Shown: positions 9,280-17,277 of the stretch, in pieces
How the letters are laid out: each line of letters opens with the position of its first letter
Position numbering within the stretch: the first letter of the stretch is position 1
From: Gyrodactylus bullatarudis
Lineage: Eukaryota > Platyhelminthes > Monogenea > Gyrodactylidea > Gyrodactylidae
Direction of reading: 5' to 3'
DNA: 17,281 bases
NCBI GenBank assembly: GCA_012064415.1
Contig: SSNU01000039.1
Location: 1 to 17,281 of the forward strand
Position numbers and translations under genes: made by a program
Notes under the pieces: model-generated
What the model saw: the letters and a program-made list of their open reading frames with translations, nothing else
The model's database searches: none
What the model was told of the DNA's origin: nothing

Positions 9280-9413
9280 TGGACCAATAAGGCCATCTCT
9301 TTCAAATTTTTTAAACCTGTATTTATATGGCATGTATCACACTGATGAGTATGCCCGAAATAGAGATCTTTATTTGTGAAACAATCTGGCATCTTCTTAC
9401 TTTGCTCAAATTT
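9280..9413 (+). ncRNA. PLE leader repeat with hammerhead-like ribozyme, copy B
   Basis: 9336-9413 equals 1-78 exactly. Elements: upstream GGCAU 9329-9333, stem I UCACA 9337-9341, CUGAUGA 9342-9348, AUGCC 9351-9355, GAAA 9357-9360, stem III AUA (9360-9362) with UAU (9371-9373), cleavage predicted after 9374, stem I 3' strand UGUGA 9375-9379, and downstream GGCAU 9388-9392. The preceding 50 bp (accaata ... tttatatggcatgta) resemble those before the PLE copy at 11520-11570, which links this repeat to the PLE leader. No PLE coding follows here, so it is a solo leader. Confidence 0.65.
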
Positions 9414-9912
9414 AAAAGACATGTTTAAAAGATTGAGATATTTTTCCATTCTACATAAAAATATGTTGATTTTTCTTATAAGCTTAGGTTAACGTAATCT
9501 AGTTTTCATAGAAGCAAACCCACAATAATGAAAAAATTCTTAAAATGCTTAAGAATTCTGAGGTTGTTGACTGAAAGTAATGCTAGGATCATTGAAAATA
9601 ACGAAGTTTTTATGGTGAATAAAGCTCTATTTTCGTTGGTTCTCTTTGGACCAAGCAGCGACTTGACAATTTATATATATGAGCAGTTAGCCACGAACAG
9701 TTGAATAAATGCTATTGACCAGATCTTATAATGTTCTCAAAGTTTTCATATATATAAATATATATATCACCATAAAAACGTTTTCTTGGTTTTAGCATGA
9801 CTTTAATCAGCAATCTCAGGATATTTTAGAGGAAATTAGGTGACTGATTTCAGTCGATTTATAATTATTTAATGAGAAACTCATAAAGAAGATAAAAAGA
9901 ATGATTTAAATG
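9414..9912. other. AT-rich stretch, no supported feature
   Basis: Includes a TA-dinucleotide-rich patch near 9749-9772. No kinase N-lobe or other exon was found upstream of the C-lobe exon on this strand. Confidence 0.4.
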
Positions 9913-9956
9913 TAGTTATCTAGCTTTTATTTCGTCGGATCCTGTCAGACTCTTAC
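9913..9956 (-). repeat. Decayed Merlin-end hammerhead motif, copy F
   Basis: On the minus strand it reads gtaagagtctgacaggatccgacgaaataaaagctagataact. It aligns without gaps through the core to the Merlin-end motif (gtagagtctgaagagacccggcgaaata), keeping GAGUCUGA and CGAAAUA but with GA changed to AG in the core. An inactive relic. Confidence 0.4.
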
Positions 9957-10146
9957 ATCGAATTGATATTTATCTAAAATTATAATACAGAAATAAGTCC
10001 TTTGATTGCTTGAGGTAGGGATGCTGCAATTTAGATTTTTCTGCCTTAAAAAACATGCTAAATCTGAAATATAGAATCTATATGTTTTAAGAATAATTAA
10101 TTTAAGAATTATTGTAAATTTTAAATAATACATAATTTTTATGAAG

Positions 10147-10524
10147 CCTCATTCATATTCTTGTGACTATTTTTCCTTTGGATGTACTATCCTTGTGTGT
10201 GCTACTGGTCGAACACGTGTTTCAAAAGTTAAGCGAAAAGGAAAGAAAAGAATGAAAGAATTATGTCTACGGAGGATTCAAGTCCCGAAAAATCTTGATG
10301 AAAAACTAAAAGATTTTATTATTGACCTAACTACTCAGAAAGCATTTCGAAGATTGGGACACAATAGAATAGAAGAGATTCGCGAGCACATTTTCTTGAA
10401 GAATTTTAATTTCGAAGATTTTATTTTGGAGAGAGTATGAAATAGATTATTAAACCTTTAGAGAATGCGTAAACCTTCCATTTTGATTCCATTGATGAAT
10501 AAGAGAATGAGCAGTGAAAAATAG
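10147..10524 (+). CDS. AGC-type protein kinase C-lobe and C-tail (two exons; other half of the split gene)
   Basis: Exons 10147-10434 and 10462-10524 are joined by a 27-nt intron (gtatga...cctttag). The product runs HSYSCDYFSFGCTIL (alpha-F, with the structural aspartate), then ATGRTRV, IQVPKNLDEKLKDFI, and the AGC signature FRRLGHNRIEEIREHIFL. After the intron comes ERRMRKPSILIPL, which resembles the start of the AGC C-tail (K-P-P-F-x-P). It ends at TAG 10522-10524. The start at 10147 is a splice acceptor (tttttatgaag), phase 0, not a translation start. Counting residues, APE plus VLRKQ from the 175-799 gene followed by PHSYSCD places the aspartate at the expected position. Both pieces are free of frameshifts. 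Together they give about 300 residues. Confidence 0.85.
10435..10461 (+). other. 27-nt spliceosomal intron (kinase C-tail)
   Basis: gtatga to tttag, phase 0. Without splicing the frame stops at the TGA inside the donor. With splicing it continues into an AGC-like C-tail. Confidence 0.65.
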
Positions 10525-11045
10525 TTTATATTTTTAATACATTTTTTTAAAATTCAAATGCGCTTTTTTTATATATTTTTACTTTAAATGCTATTCAAGA
10601 AATTATCAATAATATATAGTTTCAGTTTATATTATTTTGATAACAAAACGATCTATCCGACTATTTAGTTAGTCATGAATAAAATGACTTTAACAGTCAG
10701 CTATAAACCACCCAGGAGCGTCTCAAAGCGTCTGATACTAATATCAATTGAATAAAACAATATTTCAATTAAGTATAATATTATAATTATTCTAAGTTAA
10801 CCTACCATAGTCATAAAATAAAGGTACTAATCAGAGACTTTAGTTATTACCGCACATTAAAATTATTTTTTCTTGTTTTCATAAGAAGTTGCTTACTTAT
10901 CGAAAATAATCAAAAAGACTCAAAATAAGTCTAAATATTTGTAAATGGTTTTTAATATCATTAGTTAGTTGTGAAAACGTTGAGAGCATAATAAGTAAAA
11001 AATGATGCCAAAAGTGTGAGGAATAATATATAATATTGTTAGATT
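10525..11045. other. AT-rich stretch, no supported feature
   Basis: Kinase 3' flank. No other coding signal seen. Confidence 0.4.
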
Positions 11046-11132
11046 CTGAACTCATATGGAAGGTTAGAGAACAACAAGCGTATATTCGAGTGATAAACGT
11101 TATATTTCGCCGGGTCTCTTCAGACTCTACCC
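11046..11132 (-). repeat. Merlin 5' end fragment with intact hammerhead-like motif, copy D
   Basis: Homologous to 17187-17276 from the terminal CGGGGTAGAG through ATGAGTT. The hammerhead on the minus strand: stem I 5' GAGU 11127-11124, CUGAAGA 11123-11117, GAAA 11108-11105, stem III AUA/UAU, C at 11092 before the scissile bond, stem I 3' ACUC 11091-11088 (4 of 4 paired). After the ATG the reading (MSSESNN) resembles the Merlin protein start and then decays. The outer end abuts the ORF1-like fragment at 11134. Confidence 0.6.
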
Positions 11133-11133
11133 C

Positions 11134-11289
11134 GACTCTATTACAGAATTGGCAAAATGTGAAAACAATGAGAAGTCAAAAATAGTTGATAATCAAATTA
11201 CCAGTCAACCTGTAATTAGTGATAAGAGAGAAAGGAAAAACTGCTCAACAACCAAAAGAAAACGAAAAAGGTACAGTCGACAACGGTAA
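11134..11289 (+). pseudogene. ORF1-like fragment, second copy
   Basis: An open frame starting at the Merlin junction, DSITELAKCENNEKS, continuing to VDNQITSQPVISD and a strongly basic end (KRKRKRYSRQR), stop at 11287-11289. It parallels the frame at 6891-7031 residue by residue through ITEL-KCE-NEKS and DNQI-SQPVIS, with divergence in the basic tail. There is no start codon or promoter, so it is a truncated copy. Function is unknown; the basic tail may bind nucleic acid. Confidence 0.4.
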
Positions 11290-11519
11290 ATCGACAACTT
11301 TCAAAAGGCAAAAGTAATTAGCTGATCCAGAGATGAATTTTACAACCAGTTTCCCACCCTTCCGAAGGTAGTTGCGATGTCAAAATGAACCAAAAATGAA
11401 GGTCCCAAATAGAGCATTGTAATAGTATATATATGGTGGTTTTCATCATAACTATGATTTTGTACATTATGAGTGTGTCTATGTTACATACACCCGAGGT
11501 ACCTACCTATGAGAGGCTA
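11290..11519. other. Spacer between ORF1-like fragment and PLE leader
   Basis: No coding signal. It may include the true 5' boundary of the PLE, which I could not place. Confidence 0.35.
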
Positions 11520-11645
11520 TCCAATCAATACCCTTTCTTTAAATATTGTAATTATGAATGTACTTATATTGGCATGTAAAAACTGATGAGTATGCCTGAA
11601 ATATAGCGCTTATCTCTTAAAAATTTGGGCATCGCCTTTCATTTG
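11520..11645 (+). ncRNA. PLE leader with diverged hammerhead-like motif, copy C
   Basis: Shares with copy B a CCAAT-containing upstream region, ttatattggcatgta, and the core CUGAUGAG-UAUGCC-U-GAAAUA (11583-11603). A loop and UAUC follow (predicted cleavage after 11614). Stem I is only partly paired, so cleavage is doubtful. GGCAU occurs upstream (11571-11575) and downstream (about 11627-11631), as in copy B. It lies just before the first PLE ATG at 11650, which fits a PLE leader. Confidence 0.55.
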
Positions 11646-11649
11646 AAAA

Positions 11650-12642
11650 ATGGTAGGCAGCATAGCCAAAGTAAAAGATGAAATTGCAGTTCATCTGGTA
11701 AAAAGAAAATTTAACTCTGATTTATGCTCTCGAATTAACAAGAAGGTTGAGGCCTTTCTTACAGCCAATGGAAAATACACACGTAATACAGAGTTATACG
11801 CATTCTATACTGAGTGTGTGGAGAAAAGCCTATTCCCGCTTCATCTGTGGAAGAAAGTTGCAAATTCAAATTTTGGGCATTCATTGGAAGTCGCCAGCTC
11901 CATTGCCTTGAATCGGATAAAAAATTTTAATAATGAAGCCTTAATTCACAAAGAACCAAAGATGATATTCTAACCTGGCTGTACAAGAATATGCAAAAAA
12001 ATGAACTAGTAGACTCACTATTAAACAGTAGTATCTGTGAATCATTGAAACAAATATTCAAGGAAATAGATGACCACAAGAAATACGTCAAAGGGGTTGA
12101 GGCTGTTGACTTTGAAAAGCTAACTATCACAAGGTTTAACAACAGTGTGTACAGTTTCACGGACTTACAGTTAACCCAGACCGACATGGAACTATTGGGT
12201 CCTAATATGTGTATACCTCACGAAGAAGAACAAAATGAAATAGAAATAAATGTAGGATTTGAAAGATTCCTAGACGGAACCAAAAAACTTGTACCTACAA
12301 CTCAGGATGAATTTGACAGCCTACAATTAAATCTTGCGTCACTTTGACAAGAATACAAAACAAAAAAGGTTGAATTCCGTCCTTCCAAAGAAGGCATTAG
12401 GCCTCGATCAATAGACTTAAAAGGAATTAAAACAACATATTATCAAGGTTGGACAAAGGGAATGGCTGGGCTTTAATAAAAAGAAGCACGTACATTAAAG
12501 GCATGTCTAAACTATTAACACATTCAAATTTAAGAAAACGATCAAATCTTGGAATTATAATCCAAAAGTAGTGGAAGATAAGTGTTTAGAACTGCTGAAG
12601 ATTTTGAAGTCAAAAGGTATTATAGATAGCAAGATGAAATGA
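11650..12642 (+). pseudogene. Penelope-like element ORF, N-terminal part
   Basis: The N-terminal region of a PLE protein, broken by frameshifts. Frame 1 (11650-11973) starts MVGSIAKVKDE and is helical and lysine-rich. A one-base shift near 11955 leads to DDILTWLYKN and frame 2 (to 12347), which contains VYSFTDLQLTQTDMELLGPN, matching the pre-RT motif of PLEs (N-L-S-x-x-x-L-T-x-x-E-x-x-L-L-x-x-G-x-x-F). After a stop comes a frame with DKGNGWALIKRSTYIKGM (from 12452), corresponding to the conserved DKG region, then after another shift WNYNPKVVEDKCLELLKILKSKGIIDSK, just before the LINE insertion. The RT core continues at 15803. Confidence 0.75.
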
Positions 12643-12715
12643 ATGAATGAAAATTGTATTTGGTATAAATATAATATATGAAGCATGGATAATAAATCTT
12701 TTTTACTTAATATTT

Positions 12716-13033
12716 CTAAAAGTTTTTAGAAAAATCAAGTGCAATATTTTTGTCAGTAATATTGTTTTTTCTGGATAGAATATTTAAAAGAGATGAGAGT
12801 CTCTCAAGTATATGTAATTTCTTCAGATTATTTGTTGAAATAGGGTTCAGGCGCGGTCTGTTACTTCTGGTTCGAGCGTTTGGAGGGACGTAATTCCAAA
12901 GGGATTTGATTCTTCTATCGCATAGGATAATTGATTTTGCAAGCCTTCTGTGCCGGAGCAGGTCAAGCCTGAAGTTAGAATTAGGGTGCTTAAACCGGAA
13001 GAATTTAAGGAACTTTTTTTGAATTATTTCCAA
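12716..13033 (-). pseudogene. LINE C-terminal domain after the reverse transcriptase
   Basis: Starts EIIQKKFLKFF (the L-E-x-V-Q-x-x-F pattern after the RT thumb), followed by LDLLRHRRLAKSIILCDRRI and LWNYVPPNARTRSNRPRL, the R-R-x...tR-x pattern found at the end of jockey/CR1-type ORF2 proteins. It ends at a natural-looking stop about 70 bp before the element's 3' end. It is separated from the RT by frameshifts between 13034 and 13124. Confidence 0.65.
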
Positions 13034-13123
13034 GTTGATAGACGAACTGATTGAAGAGGGGTTCCAAATGGTGGAGCAGTATTCTACAATAGGTCGAGCC
13101 TAGAGTTTAAAGAGACATATTTT

Positions 13124-14050
13124 TCAAGCTGGCGTTCTAGCAAGTTTGAAAATGTGAAGCGTCCGACTTGCGAATATATTAGTTATTCTTTTGATATGAA
13201 GATCAAAACTAAGAAAACTGTCGTACGTCAAGCCAAGATTTTTAACATGATTCCTCCTCACAATAATATTATTATCAATAAAAATGTTATTGTTATAAGT
13301 ATTTTTGTCAAATAGTATCATATAATGAGATTTCTTAATATTGATTTTCAAGTTCAAACTTAACAAATTATTAGATAGGGATAGCAAGTAGGTATTAATA
13401 AAAGCGTAATAAATCGATGCAGAAAAGGTAAGCAGATCTTGAGGTCATCAGCAAATTTGAAGAATTTAATGGAGGGATCAGAATTAGATATGAGAGAAAA
13501 TACAAGGTTACATAAGTAAGGACCAATTTTACTACCCTGAGGTACACCCGACCCGACTTTACGTATTGCAGATTGATCATCGTTTAGGTGAACGAACTGA
13601 TAGCGATTGGATAAAAATTTGTAAATTATGTTTAACAGATGTCTATCAGGGATAAGGGGAAAAAGCACATCCATGATGGAAGAAAAGGTGATGGAATCAA
13701 AAGCTTTACAAAGATCTAGGTAGATGACAAGAATCTTTTTTTTCATGAATAGATTTCTGTACAAAGCTAATAAAGGATAAAAAATTGGTTTCAGTAGAGA
13801 GAGATTCACAAAAACCATGTTGGTCAGGGTCAACTTGTGAAAAATCAATGTAAGTTTCTAACATGTGTAATCTAATAGAGTCAAGTATGGTCGTTAATTT
13901 AGGAAGTAAGGAAATAGGTCTATAATCACCAGGAGAAGTCGGATTAGTAATCTTGGGAATTGGGATTATTTTCCCTATACTAAGAGAGCTGGGGAGATCA
14001 TCTTTAATAAATATATTAAAGTAGAAAAAAGAGTAGAGATTATATAAAAA
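13124..14050 (-). pseudogene. LINE reverse transcriptase core (copy 2)
   Basis: Read on the minus strand: LGKIIPIPK-like IGKIIPIPKITNP, GDYRPISLLPKL, DQHGFCES, then after a frameshift near 13830 ILVIYLDLCKAFDSI (motif A), SGVPQGSKIGPYLCN (motif B), FFKFADDLKI (F-A-D-D catalytic motif C), and after a second shift near 13385 LSLNLKINIKKSHYMIL with VKNLGLTYD (thumb). All hallmark motifs of a LINE RT are present and well preserved, but at least two frameshifts prevent a single product. It would copy element RNA onto nicked chromosomal DNA. Confidence 0.88.
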
Positions 14051-14527
14051 TTAATTTGAGCAGTTCAAAATCAAATCAATTGAAATGCCATAAATATCTG
14101 TAGCAGATTTATGGTTACTAGATTTAATTATGTCAATAAAAAGTTCAAAAGGAATAAAGGAGTAGTCAAAATTAATAGATGAGGGAATAATCAAAGGGGG
14201 AATAGAATAATAGTTATCACTATAGCATGAGCAAAAGTAATTATTGATAACGTCGGCAGAGAAGTTGGAGCTTGTACATACCTCATTGGTAGAGCGGAAT
14301 TTGAAAAATTTGTTGAGATTATTGAATCCAATAATAGGAGAGTTTCTTATTTTTGACAGAATATGAAGTTCTCTTTTTGTGTTCTTTTTATCAATCCAAT
14401 CAGCATATTTTTTGTCAATTTTCACAATACTATTCTTGATAGAAGTTAGACTTAGGCCAATAGAATATAGTGAGTTAAATTTTTTATCATATGAATAGAG
14501 AAAGAAGCTCTGTATGTTAGATTTCAT
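14051..14527 (-). pseudogene. LINE ORF2 linker between endonuclease and RT
   Basis: An open frame containing KYADWIDKKNTKRELHIL, SRNSP-like KIRNSPIIGFNNL, and FSADVINNYF with IPFELFIDIIKSSNHKSATD near its end. This is the usual linker pattern (a wxxLi-Nxyf segment, then K-S-x-x-x-D) just before the RT. The stop at 14051 precedes the RT motif IPIPK by a frameshift. Confidence 0.7.
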
Positions 14528-14739
14528 TGGTAAATTAAATCTAGAAAGGGATATAATGTGGGATCAAAAAAGATTAATGTCATTTTGAAGTAAGTTGGGA
14601 AAATCATTCATAAAATATTTGGAGAGACTGTTTAAAAGGGAGGTGTTAATGTATGATTTGACAGGTTTGTTAATAAGTTTTGTTGTTTTCAATCTGGTAG
14701 GAGTTTTTATAATTTGATTAAAAGAAATTTAGCGATTAC

Positions 14740-15210
14740 ATTTTTAGAAGTCAGCCAGTTTTCTCTTGGCAAGTTAAAGTCACCAACAATAACAGGAATA
14801 TTACAGTCAATAAAAAGAGGTTTAATTTCTTGTGTACATAATAAGTCATCCTTTTACAAGGCTGAGGGAGAGCGATAGGTATTAATGAGTGCTACGACGT
14901 TATCAGTAAGGAATATTTTCATTAGTATGGCATCAATTTTATCATTAATAGAGAATTTCTTAATTAATTGACAGTTAATAGAATCATTAATATAAATAAG
15001 GACACCGCCATGTAGATCAGAGCCCCGATCGCATCGGAAATGTTTATAACCATGAATAGAAGTGTGGTATAGGTTTATTTTGGAACATAACCATGTTTCG
15101 GTTAAACAAATAATATCATATTTTTTAAAAAGTATATAATGTTTTAAAGAGGGGAAGATGGAGAGAATTGAACAGGTATTGAATACGAAAATATTTAGGG
15201 GTTTAAAAAA
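14740..15210 (-). pseudogene. LINE apurinic-like endonuclease (copy 2)
   Basis: Read on the minus strand: LNIFVFNTCSIL, then IICLTETWLCSK (catalytic T-E-T-W), FRCDRGSDLHGGVLIYI, NTYRSPSA and, after a one-base shift near 14858, VIVGDFNLPRENW (the G-D-F-N motif). The order and spacing match LINE endonucleases. The usual N-R-S-L is replaced by N-T-C-S. The frameshift separates the two halves, so the copy is inactive. Confidence 0.8.
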
Positions 15211-15227
15211 CGAGACAATTTTATCAT

Positions 15228-15695
15228 TTAAGTGAGGAGGACGCTTGTTAAAGAAATCCCTGACAGAATGCGTTTTTCACTTAAGATCGTAGACTTCAGC
15301 TCTTCGTCAGACACCTTGCAAACCGTATCTCTATCGGAAGGTCGTAAGAAAGGCCAGTTTGATGAATTGAGGTGAGAGGGACGGTTATTATCAGAGACTT
15401 GATTCAGTAGAGCGTCATAAGACAATCTCATAGATTTCAATTCGTCGAGGATTTCACGATTCGTTTGCTTCAAGTCATTAATTTGTTCTTGTTGTAACTT
15501 CAGTTGATTGAGATGAAGTTGCCTCATTTCTTCAATCTGTTTAGCGTGTTGTTTAGAAGACTCTTCAAAAGCGAGTCTGAGAGTGTCTATCAAAGTGATT
15601 AGGCATTTAGTCGAAGCTAGAGAATAAGGTGATGATAAAGGATTGAGGTAAGCAGCACCCTGAGTCAAATTAGAGATAGTCTGTTGAGTATCCAT
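15228..15695 (-). CDS. LINE ORF1-like coiled-coil protein (copy 2)
   Basis: One hundred and fifty-five codons from ATG at 15695 to a stop at 15228. Residues about 45-110 form a long glutamine- and leucine-rich coiled coil (KQIEEMRQLHLNQLKLQQEQ, then LKQTNREILDELKSM). This is like the trimerising or RNA-chaperone ORF1 proteins of LINEs, but no RRM or CCHC knuckle is present. It ends close to the start of the endonuclease frame. It is the only intact frame of this LINE and lies just inside its 5' end. Upstream (15696-15792) is a short 5' UTR. Confidence 0.6.
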   Translation of the reverse strand: MDTQQTISNLTQGAAYLNPLSSPYSLASTKCLITLIDTLRLAFEESSKQHAKQIEEMRQLHLNQLKLQQEQINDLKQTNREILDELKSMRLSYDALLNQVSDNNRPSHLNSSNWPFLRPSDRDTVCKVSDEELKSTILSEKRILSGISLTSVLLT

Positions 15696-15802
15696 TGAGT
15701 TAATCACAAAAAATAGAAAAAATTTTCAGGAGGTAAGAATTTTTCAAATTCGTTGTCAAACCAAACAAGAACGAGATTTTTTCAAAATGTTTGATGAAAT
15801 GA

Positions 15803-16537
15803 GAATTAAAAACTCAACGTTTAACAAGTTGTACGGACTTCCAAAAATCCATAAGCTGAAACCGGAAGAAGATGAATCCTCGCTACAATTTAGGCCAATA
15901 TTAGACATGTGTCAATCCCCCACTATTAATATTGCTAAATGGTTGGCGAAAGTGATTAGTCCAATTCAAAAGAGAGTGTGTAAACACTCCTTGAGAGATT
16001 CATTTGAATTCGTGGAGACAATCAGGGAGGTTAACGCAAAGAATGATAGAATTTTTACACTAGATGTTTCGTCATTGTTTACGAATGTCCCCCTAATTGA
16101 AACAGTTGATTTCATTATAAAAATATCCAAAGAAATTGAAGGATTCCCAATCCCTCCAATGCTGCTCAAACGACTACTATTATTATGCTGCAAAAATGTG
16201 ACTTTTTCGTTTGATGATAAGATCTATGTCCAGATAGACGGTGTAGCAATGGGTTCCCCCTTGGGCCCGATCCTGGCCGAAATATTCATGGGCAAATTGG
16301 AGATAGGCCCTTTAGCGGATTCGATTGAGAAATTCAAAATCTACAGGAGATACGTTGATGATATTTTCATGATTGAGAATAAAGATATCAACCCGGAGGA
16401 AATAGTGGAGAAGTTTAATAGTGCTCACCCTTGCCTCAAATTCACTTTAGAAACAGAAGAAAATGACCAAATGCCATTTTTAGAAGTTTTGTTGTGCAGA
16501 AAAGAGGATGGTACATTATTAAGGAAAATCGGTAATG
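15803..16537 (+). pseudogene. Penelope-like reverse transcriptase core
   Basis: The PLE resumes here (open frame 15787-16548). Motifs in order, numbering from 15787: YGLPKIHK (16-23), RPILD (36-40), SPTINIAKWLAK (44-55), DSFEFVETI (71-79), LDVSSLFTNVPL (92-103, motif A), GVAMGSPLGPILAEIFM (152-168, motif B), YRRYVDDIF (186-194, catalytic Y-V-D-D), PFLEVLLCRKEDGTL (230-244). This is the classical PLE RT, related to telomerase RT. It ends where Merlin interrupts; the GIY-YIG endonuclease, if present, would lie beyond the window. The frame here is intact, unlike the N-terminal half. Confidence 0.92.
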
Positions 16538-17276
16538 GTGTAGAATAGCTCCTAAAAATTTTTCTGCCCAAAATTTTTCATTTCTACCCCCAAAAAAACA
16601 CAGGCCCCTTTTTTCTTTGTATCATCCCTAGTCTTATCTCCTTTGAACCTCTACAGATTGCCCCAATTATCCAGAAACGTTGGTTGCGAAGATATCGACC
16701 GCGATTATATTTTCGTCGGAATAAATGCATTTCATCGATTTCAACCGTTTCATAATTATTCCCTATTGTTCCTGTTGTAGGATTTTGTCTTTCGATGCAT
16801 GGTGAGAACTTCTCGTTAAATTTAATAATAGATTTCTTAGAAATACCAAGTGTCTCTTCTGTGGTGATTATCTTCGATTTCATGCAATAGAAAAACATCA
16901 ATTCGAGAATATTTTTCACTGACAATTTGGATTCTGAAAGTAAAATTGCAAGTTAAAATACAATTTAATAATGAGAATAATATTAACTAACTTTCGAAGA
17001 TTGTTCCGGTCAAAATTGACATCCTTTTTCCACAGGTGTAATCGATACACCTCAGGTCGAAATGTCCATTGTAAAATGCTGGTCTCAGAATAGCTCCACA
17101 TTCACAGTCTCTAACTTCATAATTGATGAGATCATTTTCATTTGAACGATAATATTGCCGAACTTCATCAAGAATATTTTCGTTAGGATCTAAACTCATG
17201 AGGAAGGTTTAGAGAAAACAAGCGTATATTATAGTGATAAACGTTATATTTCGCCGGGTCTCTTCAGACTCTACCC
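16538..17276 (-). mobile_element. Merlin (ISXO2/IS1595-like) DNA transposon, internally deleted
   Basis: The left end reads GTGTAGAAT and the right end, reverse-complemented, GGGTAGAGT, so the terminal repeats are short and imperfect. Left flank CGGTAATG (16530-16537) is matched by CGGTA at 17277-17281, where the window stops, consistent with the 8-9-bp duplication typical of Merlin. It interrupts the PLE. The transposase is cut short at its left end, so this copy is non-autonomous. Its 5' end carries a hammerhead-like motif. Confidence 0.7.
16584..17199 (-). CDS. Merlin/ISXO2-like transposase, C-terminally truncated, one 58-nt intron
   Basis: Exon 1 (17199-16992) has an N-terminal zinc-binding domain: DCECGAILRP, then DLRCIDYTCGKRMS and the family motif LTGTIFE. 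A 58-nt intron (16991-16934, gttagt...ctttcag) joins it in frame to exon 2, SKLSVKNILELMFFYC, a helical region with LGISKKS, and the DDE start VEIDEMHLFRRKYNRGRYL with FWIIGAICRGS. After IQRKK the sequence turns into an unrelated short tail and stop at 16584. The second and third catalytic acids of the DDE/N core are absent, so cut-and-paste activity is not expected. ATG 17199 is supported by the same ATGAGTT context in two other copies. Confidence 0.82.
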
Positions 17277-17277
17277 C
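17221..17277 (-). ncRNA. Hammerhead-like motif at the Merlin terminus, copy E
   Basis: On the minus strand: upstream CCGGGG, stem I 5' GAGU 17271-17268, CUGAAGA 17267-17261, then ACCCGG in place of stem II, C, GAAA 17252-17249, stem III AUA/UAU, C 17236 before the scissile bond, stem I 3' ACUA 17235-17232 (3 of 4 paired). It lies between the transposon terminus and the transposase ATG, so it would be in the 5' UTR of any transposase mRNA starting at the element end. Confidence 0.5.

Larger units (their letters stand above)
12643..15792 (-). mobile_element. LINE-type non-LTR retrotransposon (copy 2) inserted antisense in the PLE
   Basis: About 3.15 kb carrying ORF1, endonuclease, reverse transcriptase and a C-terminal domain, all on the minus strand. 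The 3' end is a short tandem tail (TCAT units at 12641-12650). The flanks share gatgaaatga (12633-12642 and 15793-15802), a plausible target-site duplication from target-primed insertion. PLE coding runs up to one side and resumes on the other, so this LINE is younger than the PLE. Confidence 0.8.

Noticed and set aside
9195..9449. 84-residue minus-strand frame with HTHQCDTCH
   Set aside because: It runs antisense through the ribozyme repeat, and its Cys/His cluster comes from the reverse complement of the conserved core and stem I.
12716..13033. Independent host gene on the minus strand
   Set aside because: Its motifs and position after the RT thumb identify it as the LINE C-terminal domain.
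15966..16193. 75-residue minus-strand frame
   Set aside because: Shadow of the PLE reverse transcriptase on the other strand.
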